Shown: positions 7,613-17,004 of the stretch, one piece after another
Position numbering within the stretch: the first letter of the stretch is position 1
Layout: the number at the start of each line of letters is the position of its first letter
Notes under the pieces: model-generated
Told to the model about the DNA's origin: nothing
What the model saw: only the letters and a program-made list of their open reading frames with translations
The model's database searches: none
Source of the DNA: Candidatus Gastranaerophilales bacterium
Lineage (GTDB): Bacteria; Cyanobacteriota; Vampirovibrionia; Gastranaerophilales; Gastranaerophilaceae
Assembly: GCA_944324455.1 (NCBI GenBank)
Contig: CALUWJ010000004.1
Location: 1-64,000 of the forward strand
Length of the DNA stretch: 64,000 bases
Direction: 5' to 3'
Translations under genes and position numbers: made by a program

Positions 7613-8539
7613 ATGTATAACTATAAAAAAACAGGCGTAGATATTGAAAAAGCTGATGAAATTATTAAAAATATTTCATCAAAATTTAACATGGATAATT
7701 TAGAAAATTTTGCAGGGGTTTATTGTAATAACGAGCTTTTTAAGGGCTATAATTTAATTTCTTGCACAGATGGTATAGGGTCTAAAATTATTCCTTTAAT
7801 TGAAAAAAATGACCCATATACAATAGCTTCTGATTTATGCGCTATGAATTTAAATGATTTAGCAACATTAGGGGCAAAAGCCTTATTTTTCTTGGATTAT
7901 ATTGCTGTTAATAAATTAAAGGGTGATATAGTTCAAAAAACAATTGAAAACTTGAAAATTATTTTATCAAAATATAACTGCACTCTTTTGGGCGGTGAAA
8001 TATCAGAATTGCCTGATTTAATAAAAGAAAATTATTTTGATATTGCAGGGTTTTTGGTTGGATACTATAAAAAAGAAGATTTTTTAGATAAAAATAATAC
8101 AAAAAAAGATGATGTAATTATAGCACTGCCTTCAAATGGTGTTCATTCAAACGGTTTTAGCTTAATTAGGAAACTTTATCAAGATAAAAAAATATCGAAA
8201 GAATTATTTAATTCGACTCTAAAACCCACAAAAATTTATTATGATACAGCGCTAAAAATTAATGAAAAAAAATTAGCTAAATCTATGGCAAATATTACAG
8301 GGGGCGGAATTTTTAATAACCTAAAAAGAGCAATAAAAAGTAATCTGGAATTAAAACTTGATTTAGAAGCTGTTAAAAAACAAGAAATTTTTGAAATAAT
8401 TAAAAAATATGTTGATATAAATGAATGTTATAGAGTTTTTAATATGGGGGTTGGTTTTTGTATTATTACTGATAAAAATAATATTGATAAAATTAAAGAA
8501 ATTGCACCGGAGAGCTTTGTTTTAGGGGAATTAAAATGA
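7613..8539 (+). CDS. purM: Phosphoribosylformylglycinamidine cyclo-ligase PurM
   Basis: A 308-aa AIR synthetase closing the imidazole ring (step 5). Diagnostic stretches are CTDGIGSKIIPL, SDLCAMNLNDLATLGAKALFFLDY and the C-terminal FNMGVGF, with LPSNGVHSNGF between. It is about 30 residues shorter than most PurM. The stop overlaps the start of the purN-purD fusion by 4 nt, continuing the coupled layout of the operon. Confidence 0.92.
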   Translation: MYNYKKTGVDIEKADEIIKNISSKFNMDNLENFAGVYCNNELFKGYNLISCTDGIGSKIIPLIEKNDPYTIASDLCAMNLNDLATLGAKALFFLDYIAVNKLKGDIVQKTIENLKIILSKYNCTLLGGEISELPDLIKENYFDIAGFLVGYYKKEDFLDKNNTKKDDVIIALPSNGVHSNGFSLIRKLYQDKKISKELFNSTLKPTKIYYDTALKINEKKLAKSMANITGGGIFNNLKRAIKSNLELKLDLEAVKKQEIFEIIKKYVDINECYRVFNMGVGFCIITDKNNIDKIKEIAPESFVLGELK

Positions 8540-10257
8540 AAAATATATTAATTATGTCTTCTAAAAACGGCTCAAATTTTGAAGCAATAATAAAATATTT
8601 TAAAAATCGAAATGATATTAATTTTAAGCTTTTGACTGATAACAAGGATGCTTATGTTATAAAAAGAGCTAAAAAGTTGGGGATAGATTATATTTGTGTT
8701 TTAAAGGATGAAATTAAGGATTTCTTTTTAAAAAATAAGTTTGACCTTGTTGTTATGGCAGGTTTTTTTAAAATTTTAGATAAAGAAACCATTGAAACAA
8801 ATACATTTATTAACATTCATCCCTCGCTTTTACCTAAATATAAAGGCCTAAATGCAATTGAATATGCTTATATAAATAATGATTTAAAAACAGGAATAAC
8901 CATTCATTACGCTAATGAATTTGTGGATGAAGGGGAGATTATTTTTCAAAAAGAACTTGAAATTAATCCAAATTGGAGTTTAAGAAAGCTTGAAAAAGAA
9001 ATTCATAAACTCGAGCATTATTATTACCCCAGAATTATTGAAAAACTTTTAGGATTAAATGTTTTAGTTGTGGGTGGAGGTGCAAGAGAGCATGTCATAG
9101 CGCAAAAAATATCAAAATCAAAACTTTTAAATACGCTATATTTGGCTGATTGTAATGATGGTTTTTCTTCTTTGGGAAATAAAATTGAATATACTGATTA
9201 TATTAATTTAGCTTTACAAGCACAAAAAAGAAATATAAGCCTTGTTGTAATCGGTTCAGAGGAATATTTAGCAAATGGGCTTGTTGATGTTTTAAATAAA
9301 TATAAAATAAAAACAATCGGCCCTGATAAAAACTTTGCAAGATTAGAGTCATCTAAGCTTTTTGCAAAAAAATTAATGGAAAAATATAATATTAAAACTG
9401 CTCCTTATAAAAAAATTACATCTAAAAATAAAATTGATAAATATCTTTCATATTTTAAAAGTCCGATTATAAAAGCAGACGGGCTTGCAAAAGGCAAGGG
9501 TGTATATTTAAGTGATGATATTAATTCAATTAAAAAAGAATTATTATATTACTTAAACGGCAAATTTGATAAATCATCAAAAACAACATTAATTGAAGAA
9601 AGATTATTTGGTGATGAAATATCTTTGTTTTCATTTTGGGATGGAGAGAATTTATTGCATTTTCCATTGTGTCGTGATTTTAAGCAAAATGAAAAAAATG
9701 AAAACACAGGAGGATTGGCTTCAATTTGTCCTATTGAGATTGATTTTGAAACAAATAAAAAATTAGATATATATAAAAATAAGCTTTTTGAGCTCTTAAA
9801 AAAAGAAAAAATAAAAACACCTTTTGTTGTTTATTCGGGTTTAATAATAACAAAAGATGATGTTTATGTTCTTGAATATAATGTTCGGCTTGGAGATCCT
9901 GAAAGTCAATCATTATTAAACTACATTCAAAATGATTGGCTTGAAATATTTTATATGTGTTCAATTAGGGCATTGAGCTCTATTAAATTAATTGAAAACA
10001 ATAAACAAATTACAACCATAGTTATGACTTCTAGAGGTTATCCTAACGAAATAAAAAAAGGAGTTGAAATTAAAAATATAAATTCCCTTAACAATAAGAC
10101 TGAAATTTATTTTTCAAATATAATTAAATTTGATGGAAAAATATTATCTGACGGGGGCAGGGTTTTATCAGTTACATCTGATAATAGGAGTGATATTTAT
10201 AGAGTTCTTAATGATATAGAATTTAGCGAAAAAGAGTTTAAAATATTGGATGTTTAA
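8536..10257 (+). CDS. Bifunctional PurN-PurD fusion (GAR transformylase + GAR synthetase)
   Basis: One uninterrupted 573-aa frame joins two purine enzymes. Residues 1-172 are PurN: MSSKNGSNFEAI at the start, the catalytic block NIHPSLLPKYKG with Asn93 and His95, and FVDEGEI with Asp131. Residues 175-573 are PurD: NVLVVGGGAREH opens the ATP-grasp fold, followed by ADGLAKGKGV and EYNVRLGDPESQ. The linker is only a few residues long. Together they would make GAR and formylate it (steps 2 and 3). PurD is normally a separate gene, so this fusion is unusual. It is last in the pur operon. Confidence 0.93.
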   Translation: MKNILIMSSKNGSNFEAIIKYFKNRNDINFKLLTDNKDAYVIKRAKKLGIDYICVLKDEIKDFFLKNKFDLVVMAGFFKILDKETIETNTFINIHPSLLPKYKGLNAIEYAYINNDLKTGITIHYANEFVDEGEIIFQKELEINPNWSLRKLEKEIHKLEHYYYPRIIEKLLGLNVLVVGGGAREHVIAQKISKSKLLNTLYLADCNDGFSSLGNKIEYTDYINLALQAQKRNISLVVIGSEEYLANGLVDVLNKYKIKTIGPDKNFARLESSKLFAKKLMEKYNIKTAPYKKITSKNKIDKYLSYFKSPIIKADGLAKGKGVYLSDDINSIKKELLYYLNGKFDKSSKTTLIEERLFGDEISLFSFWDGENLLHFPLCRDFKQNEKNENTGGLASICPIEIDFETNKKLDIYKNKLFELLKKEKIKTPFVVYSGLIITKDDVYVLEYNVRLGDPESQSLLNYIQNDWLEIFYMCSIRALSSIKLIENNKQITTIVMTSRGYPNEIKKGVEIKNINSLNNKTEIYFSNIIKFDGKILSDGGRVLSVTSDNRSDIYRVLNDIEFSEKEFKILDV

Positions 10258-10274
10258 TTGAAAACAGGTTTATT

Positions 10275-10661
10275 ATGGATGAAAGCATAGTAAATGAATA
10301 CTATCAAATTATCAAAAACAAAATTTCTCAATCCAGATTTCAATCCGCAATGAGAAATATTGAAAAATTGCTTTATAATTTTCCTAATAATCCTTACGGT
10401 TATTATTATAGGGGTGTTTGCGAGTTTGCGCTTGAAAGATATGAAAAATCAGTAAAGAGTTATTTAATGGCAATAAAATTAAATCCGATACTAGATAAAG
10501 CTTATTTTAATCTTGGGATTTCATACTATTGTTTAAATCGTTACGATGATGCTTTAATAAATATCGGAAAAGCATTGATTCTTTTTTCAAAGAAAAAAGA
10601 ATTAGATAATAAAAAAAGATGTATTGACGCCCTTAAAATTATAGAAAATGAAAGAAGATAA
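10275..10661 (+). CDS. Small TPR-repeat protein
   Basis: A 128-aa protein with two to three TPR-like helix pairs (about 30-105), e.g. YYYRGVCEFALERYEKSVKSY and AYFNLGISYYCLNRYDDALI (consensus small/aromatic spacing). It has no signal peptide, so it is probably a cytoplasmic adaptor. It starts 17 bp after purD and runs almost directly into the histidine kinase gene (2-nt gap), suggesting cotranscription. Partner unknown. Confidence 0.75.
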   Translation: MDESIVNEYYQIIKNKISQSRFQSAMRNIEKLLYNFPNNPYGYYYRGVCEFALERYEKSVKSYLMAIKLNPILDKAYFNLGISYYCLNRYDDALINIGKALILFSKKKELDNKKRCIDALKIIENERR

Positions 10662-10663
10662 AA

Positions 10664-11647
10664 TTGGAATTAAAATTAATTTTTATAGCTTTAAATTTTT
10701 TACTTTGTGTGCTTATAATAATTACTGCTTTTGTTTTGGTGATTAAATATGCAAAATTAACTCTAAAATATAACAGATTGTTTAAATACCTTGAAAATTA
10801 TTTAAAAATAATTACAACAGCCAGATATGGAAATTTAAACATAGCTTGTGATGATGGAGTTGATGCACTTACCATACAACTTTCAAAATATACAAATTCT
10901 TTAATTGAAAGCATTAAAGATAGAGATATAATGATAAATGAATATATTGAAAAAGAAAAAGAAAGCCAAAATTTAAAACAAGATTTTATCTCTGGTTTAA
11001 CGCATGATTTAAAAGTCCCTATAATAGCTCAAGATAATACTTGTGATTTATTTTTAGAGGGTAAATTTGGGATTATTTCAGATGTTCAAAAAGACGCAAT
11101 AAAAAATCTTAAAATTTCCAATAATGATTTAAAAAATTTGATTATAAATTTATTGGATGTTCAAAAATTAGATACAAAAGAATTGGTTTTAAATTATGAA
11201 ATAATTAATTTAAATGAAACAATAAAAGAGGTGCTTGAACAAAATAAAAGCATTTTAACTATTCAAAATAAAGAAATATTTTTTAATTCAAATTGTGAAA
11301 ATGTATTATATAAAGCTGATAAATTTCTTTTAAAAAGAGCTTTGAATAATTTAATTTCTAATGCAATTTTTTATGGTAAAAATTCTAAAAATATTTATAT
11401 TTCTTTATATAAAAACAATGATTTTATTGAAATAACAGTTAGTGATGAGGGAGATGGAATAAAAGAAGATAATATTAATGATATTTTTAAAAAATATTAT
11501 ACTTCAGCTAAAAAATACTCAAATGTTGGAATTGGTTTAGGATTATATATTGTAAATAAAATTATATTAGCACATAACGGTACAATTAAAGCAAAGAATA
11601 ATAAACCTAAGGGGGCAAGTTTTATAATTAATTTGCCTATAAAATAA
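10664..11647 (+). CDS. Membrane-anchored sensor histidine kinase
   Basis: A 327-aa kinase starting at TTG; the nearby ATG at 10648 is in another frame. One hydrophobic segment (about 3-27) anchors it. The H-box reads THDLKVPI near 114-121 instead of the commoner SHELRTPL. The ATPase domain has the N box LKRALNNLISNAI, G1 SDEGDGI and G2 GIGLGLYIV. No periplasmic sensor domain is present, so sensing would be intramembrane or cytoplasmic. No response regulator is adjacent; it pairs positionally with the TPR protein. Confidence 0.85.
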   Translation: MELKLIFIALNFLLCVLIIITAFVLVIKYAKLTLKYNRLFKYLENYLKIITTARYGNLNIACDDGVDALTIQLSKYTNSLIESIKDRDIMINEYIEKEKESQNLKQDFISGLTHDLKVPIIAQDNTCDLFLEGKFGIISDVQKDAIKNLKISNNDLKNLIINLLDVQKLDTKELVLNYEIINLNETIKEVLEQNKSILTIQNKEIFFNSNCENVLYKADKFLLKRALNNLISNAIFYGKNSKNIYISLYKNNDFIEITVSDEGDGIKEDNINDIFKKYYTSAKKYSNVGIGLGLYIVNKIILAHNGTIKAKNNKPKGASFIINLPIK

Positions 11648-11707
11648 TTTTGATTTTTTTAAAAAATATTGTAAAATAAAATATCAAAAACTTTTAGGGA
11701 GGATAAA

Positions 11708-13390
11708 ATGCCAAAACATTCCAGCGATAATGTTCTATCTTTTCTTGAAAATCAAACAAACAAATATAATGATAGAATTGCTCTTGGAATGAGAAACCAA
11801 TACGGTTGGTCTGAGTTTACTTATGGAGGATTAAGTACTTTAAGTAAAAATATTGCCTCTTATTTAATAAATGTTTTAAAAGTTAAAAGACAAGAACACG
11901 TTGCAATAATTTCAGAATCAAAGATTGAATTTGGAGCTGCTTTTTTTGCTTCAATTATAGCCGGAACAACTTTTATTCCTTTGGATATTAAATTAACAAA
12001 ATATGAAATAATTTCAATTTTATCAAATTGTAATCCAAGTGTTGTTTTTGTTTCAAATAAATATTTAAAATTGATTAATGAAATAAAAGATGAAATAAGT
12101 TCAATAAAAAATATAATTTTATTGGATGAAACTCATAATGACAGTGAATATATAAGTATATATGATATACCATCAGATAAAAATGTTAAATTTCGCCACA
12201 GAAGCCTAAATTCAAACGCTTTAATAATCTATACATCAGGCACAACAGGAAATCCTAAAGGGGTTCAGACAACATTTAAGAATTTATTTTCTCAAATTAA
12301 AGATTTAAAAATTGAGTTTAATAAACTCTTTAAAGAAAGTGAAAAAGTTAATACACTTTCAATTCTACCTATGAATCATTTATTTGAATTAACGGTTGGT
12401 TTTGCAACATTTTTGAATATGGGTTATTCAATTTATTATACAAAATCCCTAAGACCAAATGATGTTTTATCTGTTATGAAAGATAAAAAAATTCGTTTTA
12501 TGTGTACTGTTCCATCATTTTTTAGGATGTTGAAAATTCAATTTGAGTCAAATTTATCAAAACAATCTAAGTTTAAGCAATCTGTTTTTAATTTTAATTT
12601 TCATATTTTAGCCAAGTTTTTGCCTTTTGAATGTGTAAAAAAACAACTTTTTAAAGATATTCATAATCAATTTGGAAATAATTTCTTTGGTTTTATTTCA
12701 GGCGGAGCGCCTATGGATTTAGAAATGGGTAAATATTTTAATAGAATCGGCATTAATGTTTTTCAGGGTTATGGTTTATCTGAAGCAAGCCCTATTGTAA
12801 CTGTTAATTTTGATAAAAAAATTAATATGAAATCAGTCGGTAAATTTTTGAAAGGTTTTGAAGCTAAAATCGACAAAGAAACAAAAGAGCTTCTTGTTAG
12901 AGGAAGTTCCGTTATGAAAGGTTATTATAAACAAGATGAATTAACAAATGAAGTAATAGATAAAGACGGTTGGCTTCATACAGGTGATATTGCAAAAATA
13001 AATAAAAAAGGTCAACTTTTTATTACGGGCAGAATAAAAAATATGATTGTTTTAGCAGGCGGTAAAAAAGTTTTTCCTGAAGAAGTTGAAAAAATAATTG
13101 AAGAAAGTGTTTTTGTAAAAGAAGCTTGTGTATTATCATCAATTAGAAATACTGGTGAAAAAAAAGGAACAGAGGAAGTTTGCGCTGTAGTTTGTCCAAA
13201 AGATGAATTATATAATCAATATAATGAAAAAGATGTTGAGAATATGGTTTTAGCTGACATTAAAAAACAAATGCTGAAATTAAGCCAATATAAAAGACCA
13301 ACAAATATTATTATTCAAAATGGTGAGCTTCCTAAAACAGCAACAAAAAAAATCAAAAGGCTTGATGTTAAAAAGCTTGTCGGGGCTTAA
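11708..13390 (+). CDS. AMP-binding acyl-CoA/acyl-ACP synthetase
   Basis: A 560-aa adenylate-forming enzyme. Motifs in order are the P-loop-like YTSGTTGNPKGV near 175-187, GYGLSEASPI near 355, GWLHTGDIAKI near 420, GRIKNMIVLAGGKKVFPEEVE, and a C-terminal Lys-containing TATKKIKR. The family activates carboxylic acids, here probably long-chain fatty acids, for phospholipid or lipid recycling. A strong AGGGAGG ribosome site precedes the ATG. The stop overlaps the xer gene start (TAATG). FadD-like and Aas-like functions cannot be separated by eye. Confidence 0.85.
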   Translation: MPKHSSDNVLSFLENQTNKYNDRIALGMRNQYGWSEFTYGGLSTLSKNIASYLINVLKVKRQEHVAIISESKIEFGAAFFASIIAGTTFIPLDIKLTKYEIISILSNCNPSVVFVSNKYLKLINEIKDEISSIKNIILLDETHNDSEYISIYDIPSDKNVKFRHRSLNSNALIIYTSGTTGNPKGVQTTFKNLFSQIKDLKIEFNKLFKESEKVNTLSILPMNHLFELTVGFATFLNMGYSIYYTKSLRPNDVLSVMKDKKIRFMCTVPSFFRMLKIQFESNLSKQSKFKQSVFNFNFHILAKFLPFECVKKQLFKDIHNQFGNNFFGFISGGAPMDLEMGKYFNRIGINVFQGYGLSEASPIVTVNFDKKINMKSVGKFLKGFEAKIDKETKELLVRGSSVMKGYYKQDELTNEVIDKDGWLHTGDIAKINKKGQLFITGRIKNMIVLAGGKKVFPEEVEKIIEESVFVKEACVLSSIRNTGEKKGTEEVCAVVCPKDELYNQYNEKDVENMVLADIKKQMLKLSQYKRPTNIIIQNGELPKTATKKIKRLDVKKLVGA

Positions 13391-14277
13391 TGGAAGAAGC
13401 AAAAGAAACAATAGAACAGTTAATATGTGATTATATTAATTATCTTGAAATTGAAAAAGGATTATCAAAAAATACGATAGTTGCTTATAGTTCTGATATT
13501 ACAGACTTTTTTGATTTTTTAGATGGTGAATATAAAAATGATTTTAGTCTATCTAAGGTTAAAAGAAGGGATTTTTCATCTTTTACAAAATTTTTAGCAA
13601 AAAAAGATTTAAACCCATCATCTATAACAAGAAAAATAGCTTCGATTAAAGGTTTTTTTAGGTTTTTATGTTACAGGAGAAATATTAAAAAAAATCCTTC
13701 AATTTCAATATCTTCTCCAAAAATTCCTAAAAGACTCCCTAGAGTTTTGACAAAAAGCGAAATAGATACAATTTTAAATCATAAACTTGATATAGAAAGT
13801 CTTGCAATAATTGAGCTTTTATATTCTGCAGGGATAAGGGTTTCTGAACTTATTAATTTGAAATTAAACAATATAGATTTAGCTCAACATGTTATAAAAG
13901 TTTTTGGAAAAGGTTCAAAAGAGCGTATTGTTCCGATAAATAAAAGATGTATTGAAATATTGAAAAAATATCTTAAAAAAAGAGAACTAAAAGCTCTTAA
14001 ATTTGATTGCGAGCCGTATTTATTTTTGGCTGATAACGGAAAACAAATTTCAAGGCAAAAAGTATATAGAATAATTAAAGAGCAAGGGGAATTTATACAT
14101 AAAAAAATTTCTCCGCATACAATTCGCCACAGCTTTGCGACACATTTATTGGAAAATGGAGCCGATTTAAGAGTTGTACAGGAATTATTAGGTCATTCAA
14201 GCATTGTAACTACACAATTATACACTCACATCAGCAAAAAAACTTTAAGAGAAATTTATTTCAACATAAATAATTGA
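13390..14277 (+). CDS. Tyrosine recombinase XerC/XerD-like
   Basis: A 295-aa recombinase with an N-terminal SAM-like core-binding domain (about 10-100) and a C-terminal catalytic domain. The full catalytic set is visible: Arg150 in YSAGIRVSEL, Lys174 in GKGSKER, His243 and Arg246 in SPHTIRHSFATH, His269 in LLGHSS and Tyr278 in TTQLYTH. This is the standard length and motif set of chromosome-dimer resolvases acting at dif. It sits in a housekeeping run rather than beside an integrated element, which favours Xer over a phage integrase. Confidence 0.88.
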   Translation: MEEAKETIEQLICDYINYLEIEKGLSKNTIVAYSSDITDFFDFLDGEYKNDFSLSKVKRRDFSSFTKFLAKKDLNPSSITRKIASIKGFFRFLCYRRNIKKNPSISISSPKIPKRLPRVLTKSEIDTILNHKLDIESLAIIELLYSAGIRVSELINLKLNNIDLAQHVIKVFGKGSKERIVPINKRCIEILKKYLKKRELKALKFDCEPYLFLADNGKQISRQKVYRIIKEQGEFIHKKISPHTIRHSFATHLLENGADLRVVQELLGHSSIVTTQLYTHISKKTLREIYFNINN

Positions 14278-14294
14278 AGTGATAAAATAAAGAT

Positions 14295-15653
14295 ATGGAA
14301 AAAAGTATAGATTGGCAAAAAGAAGATTTAAACTACATTTGGCACCCATGCTCGCAAATGAAAGATTATGAGCAATTACCTCCTATTGTGATTGAAAAAG
14401 GCGAGGGAATTAATCTTTATGATATTGATGGAAAATGCTATAAAGATGTTGTTTCATCTTGGTGGTGCAATTTATTGGGGCATTGCAATCCCGATATTTC
14501 AAATGCTATAAAAAAACAGGTTGATATTTTAGAGCATGTTATTTTTGCTAATTTTTCTCATAAAGGGATAATTAAGCTTTCAATGGAATTAGCTAAAATT
14601 TTACCTAAAGGATTAAAAAAGTTTAATTATTCTGATAACGGTTCAAGTGCTGTTGAAATGGCAATGAAGATGAGTTTTCAATATTTTCAACAGACAGGAA
14701 AGCCTAAAAAAATTAAATTTATGGCGTTAACTGACGGCTACCATGGTGAAACAATAGGGGCGTTGTCTGTTGGGGCTTGTGATTTATATTCTAAAATATA
14801 TAAGCCTATTTTAATGGATGTAATTCATATTCAAGCGCCTGATTGTTATCACTGCCCTTTTAATAAAAATAGAGATAATTGTTCTTGTGAGTGTGCTAAA
14901 TTTGCTAAAGAAGCTTTTGAAAAACATGCGAATGAAACTTGTGCAATTTTAGTTGAACCGTTATTGCAAGGGTCTGCAGGCATGAGAATATATCCTAGTT
15001 TATATCTTAAAAAATTAAGAGAACTTTGTGATAAATATGATGTGCATTTAATAGCTGATGAAATTGCAACAGGATTTTATAGAACAGGCAAAATGTTTGC
15101 TTGTAACCATGCAGATATTTCACCCGATATTATGTGTTTATCAAAAGGCTTGACGGGTGGTTATATGCCTTTTGCAGCTGTTGTTACAACTGATGAAATT
15201 TATAACGCTTTTTATGATGATTATCTAAAACATAAAGCTTTTATGCATTCTCATACATATTCAGGCAACCCTCTGGGTGCAAGTTGTGCTTTAGCTGTAT
15301 TAGATATATTTAAAAAAGGAGAAATCCAAGAACAATTAAAGGATACTACTCCATATTTTAATAATTTAATTAAAGAAAACTTTTTAAATCTTGATAATGT
15401 GGGTGAAGTTCGCTCTATTGGTTTAATTAATGCTATTGAGCTTGTAAAAGATAAAAAAGAAAAATTACATTTTAATTCTAAATTAAGGCTTGGTTATCAA
15501 ATATATAAAAAGGCTCTTAAAAAAGGTGTTTTATTAAGGCCTTTAGGGGACGTTATATATTTTAATCCGCCTTTGATAACTCAAAAACAAGATATGGATT
15601 TTGTTGTTAAAGTTGCAAAAGAATGTACTATTGAAGCTCTAAAAGAAATTTAA
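14295..15653 (+). CDS. bioA: Adenosylmethionine-8-amino-7-oxononanoate aminotransferase BioA
   Basis: A 452-aa class III PLP aminotransferase making 7,8-diaminononanoate for biotin. Seen: SSWWCNLLGHCNPDI near 55, LIADEIATGFYRTGKM near 252, and the PLP lysine Lys284 in LSKGLTGGYMP. A Cys-rich insert (CYHCP...CSCEC near 193-212) resembles inserts seen in some BioA proteins. No other biotin gene is in the window. Its last 4 bases overlap the convergent dGTPase gene. Confidence 0.9.
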   Translation: MEKSIDWQKEDLNYIWHPCSQMKDYEQLPPIVIEKGEGINLYDIDGKCYKDVVSSWWCNLLGHCNPDISNAIKKQVDILEHVIFANFSHKGIIKLSMELAKILPKGLKKFNYSDNGSSAVEMAMKMSFQYFQQTGKPKKIKFMALTDGYHGETIGALSVGACDLYSKIYKPILMDVIHIQAPDCYHCPFNKNRDNCSCECAKFAKEAFEKHANETCAILVEPLLQGSAGMRIYPSLYLKKLRELCDKYDVHLIADEIATGFYRTGKMFACNHADISPDIMCLSKGLTGGYMPFAAVVTTDEIYNAFYDDYLKHKAFMHSHTYSGNPLGASCALAVLDIFKKGEIQEQLKDTTPYFNNLIKENFLNLDNVGEVRSIGLINAIELVKDKKEKLHFNSKLRLGYQIYKKALKKGVLLRPLGDVIYFNPPLITQKQDMDFVVKVAKECTIEALKEI

Positions 15654-16894
15654 AATTCAATTAATTCTTTATAAGCTTTAATTGCATAATTGTCGCTCAT
15701 GCCTGAAATATAGTCTATTATTGCTTGTTTATAATTCATTAAATTTTCTATATCATAAATAATAATATTTCTATATTTTCTTACTTTATGGCTTTTTTCA
15801 TCAATATTTGAATATTTAATAAGCCAATCGGTAAAATCAGTTGTTAGTGTGGGATAGAATTTTGAATATTTTGAAAGTTTTTTAATGGTGTTAAATCCGT
15901 CATAATAATCCATTAGAAAATCAAATATTGTTTCTAAAATAAGCTTTGCGTATTTCATAAAAGGTTTAAAGCGCTTATTTGAATAGATTTTTTGATAGTT
16001 GAATTTTTTTATTTTGTTCATCATATCAAAATAATCTTTTGAAAAAGTTAATCCGCAATCAGGGTTTGAATTTAAACACAGGTTCGTTATAAATTCGTGG
16101 ATTAGAGAAGAAGTATTTACATCTTTAAATTTGATTTTCTTTTTCATTACTTCTTGAGCAATTTGTTTCATTGTGAGCATGTCTTCTTTGTCGAAAAATT
16201 TGTAGTTATATGCATCTTGAATGTCTCTACCTAAATATGCAATTTTATCTGAAACTTTTACAACACAGCCTTCATAAGTGTAGGGCATTTGTTTGCCTTT
16301 TTCAATTAAATTAAGGTCAATATATTCATCTCTTGGTTTAATAAAGTTTTCATTTACTTCTCCGCAATGGCAAACTATTCCATCTCTTGTTGCATAAGTT
16401 AAATTAAGATTTTCTTTAAAACCGCAATAATTAGGAAGTGTGTCAATATAATCTATAAATCTTAGTGAATTTTTTTCATGCCAGAATTTTTTTTCAAAAC
16501 CCTCTTTTTCCATTATTTTTGCAATAATTGTTTCGCCATGGTGTCCAAAAGGGCTGTGACCAAGGTCATGACCTAATGCAATTGCTTCAACAAGAGAAAC
16601 ATTCAGCCCTAGTGCTTTTGCTATTGTTTTTGAAATGCTTGCAACATGGTTTACATGTTCAATTCTTGTACAAACGTGGTCATTATTTGTTGCAAAAAAG
16701 ACTTGTGTTTTATGCTTTAATCTTCTGTAAGCATTAGAATGCAATATTCTTGTACAGTCTCTATCAAAATCAGAACGTATATCATAGGGTTTATGAGACA
16801 AAGGCGCTTGCCTTGTAACAGAATGTATCCATTTGGGGTTGTTTTCGTTTGTAGCAAAATCGCTAAATATATAAAGCGTCTCTTTTTCTTTCAT
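15650..16894 (-). CDS. dgt: dGTP triphosphohydrolase-like HD protein
   Basis: A 414-aa HD-domain phosphohydrolase of the deoxyguanosinetriphosphatase family, which cuts dNTP to the deoxynucleoside and triphosphate. The N-terminal block DFDRDCTRILHSNAYRRLKH, then the metal-binding set RIEHVNHVA and ALGHDLGHSPFGHHGE, are all intact. The ATG at 16894 follows an AGG-containing leader. It converges on bioA with a 4-nt overlap. Confidence 0.88.
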   Translation of the reverse strand: MKEKETLYIFSDFATNENNPKWIHSVTRQAPLSHKPYDIRSDFDRDCTRILHSNAYRRLKHKTQVFFATNNDHVCTRIEHVNHVASISKTIAKALGLNVSLVEAIALGHDLGHSPFGHHGETIIAKIMEKEGFEKKFWHEKNSLRFIDYIDTLPNYCGFKENLNLTYATRDGIVCHCGEVNENFIKPRDEYIDLNLIEKGKQMPYTYEGCVVKVSDKIAYLGRDIQDAYNYKFFDKEDMLTMKQIAQEVMKKKIKFKDVNTSSLIHEFITNLCLNSNPDCGLTFSKDYFDMMNKIKKFNYQKIYSNKRFKPFMKYAKLILETIFDFLMDYYDGFNTIKKLSKYSKFYPTLTTDFTDWLIKYSNIDEKSHKVRKYRNIIIYDIENLMNYKQAIIDYISGMSDNYAIKAYKELIEF

Positions 16895-16984
16895 AACCTT
16901 CCTTTTTGGACTAATTTTAGATAGACAACTTTAGATTATACGTAATTCTATTGATTTTTAAATCATATATGTATTTTATTTTAA

Positions 16985-16990
16985 TATAAT
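16985..16990 (+). promoter_or_regulatory. -10 box (TATAAT) close to the phosphoesterase start
   Basis: A perfect TATAAT ends 14 nt before the ATG at 17005. No clear -35 or ribosome site is visible, so the leader would be only about 8 nt. Confidence 0.4.
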
Positions 16991-17004
16991 GTTAGAATTA
17001 TTGT

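Noticed and set aside
13390-14277. Phage or island integrase
   Set aside because: The recombinase has the typical Xer length and motifs and sits inside a housekeeping run without att-like repeats or phage genes.
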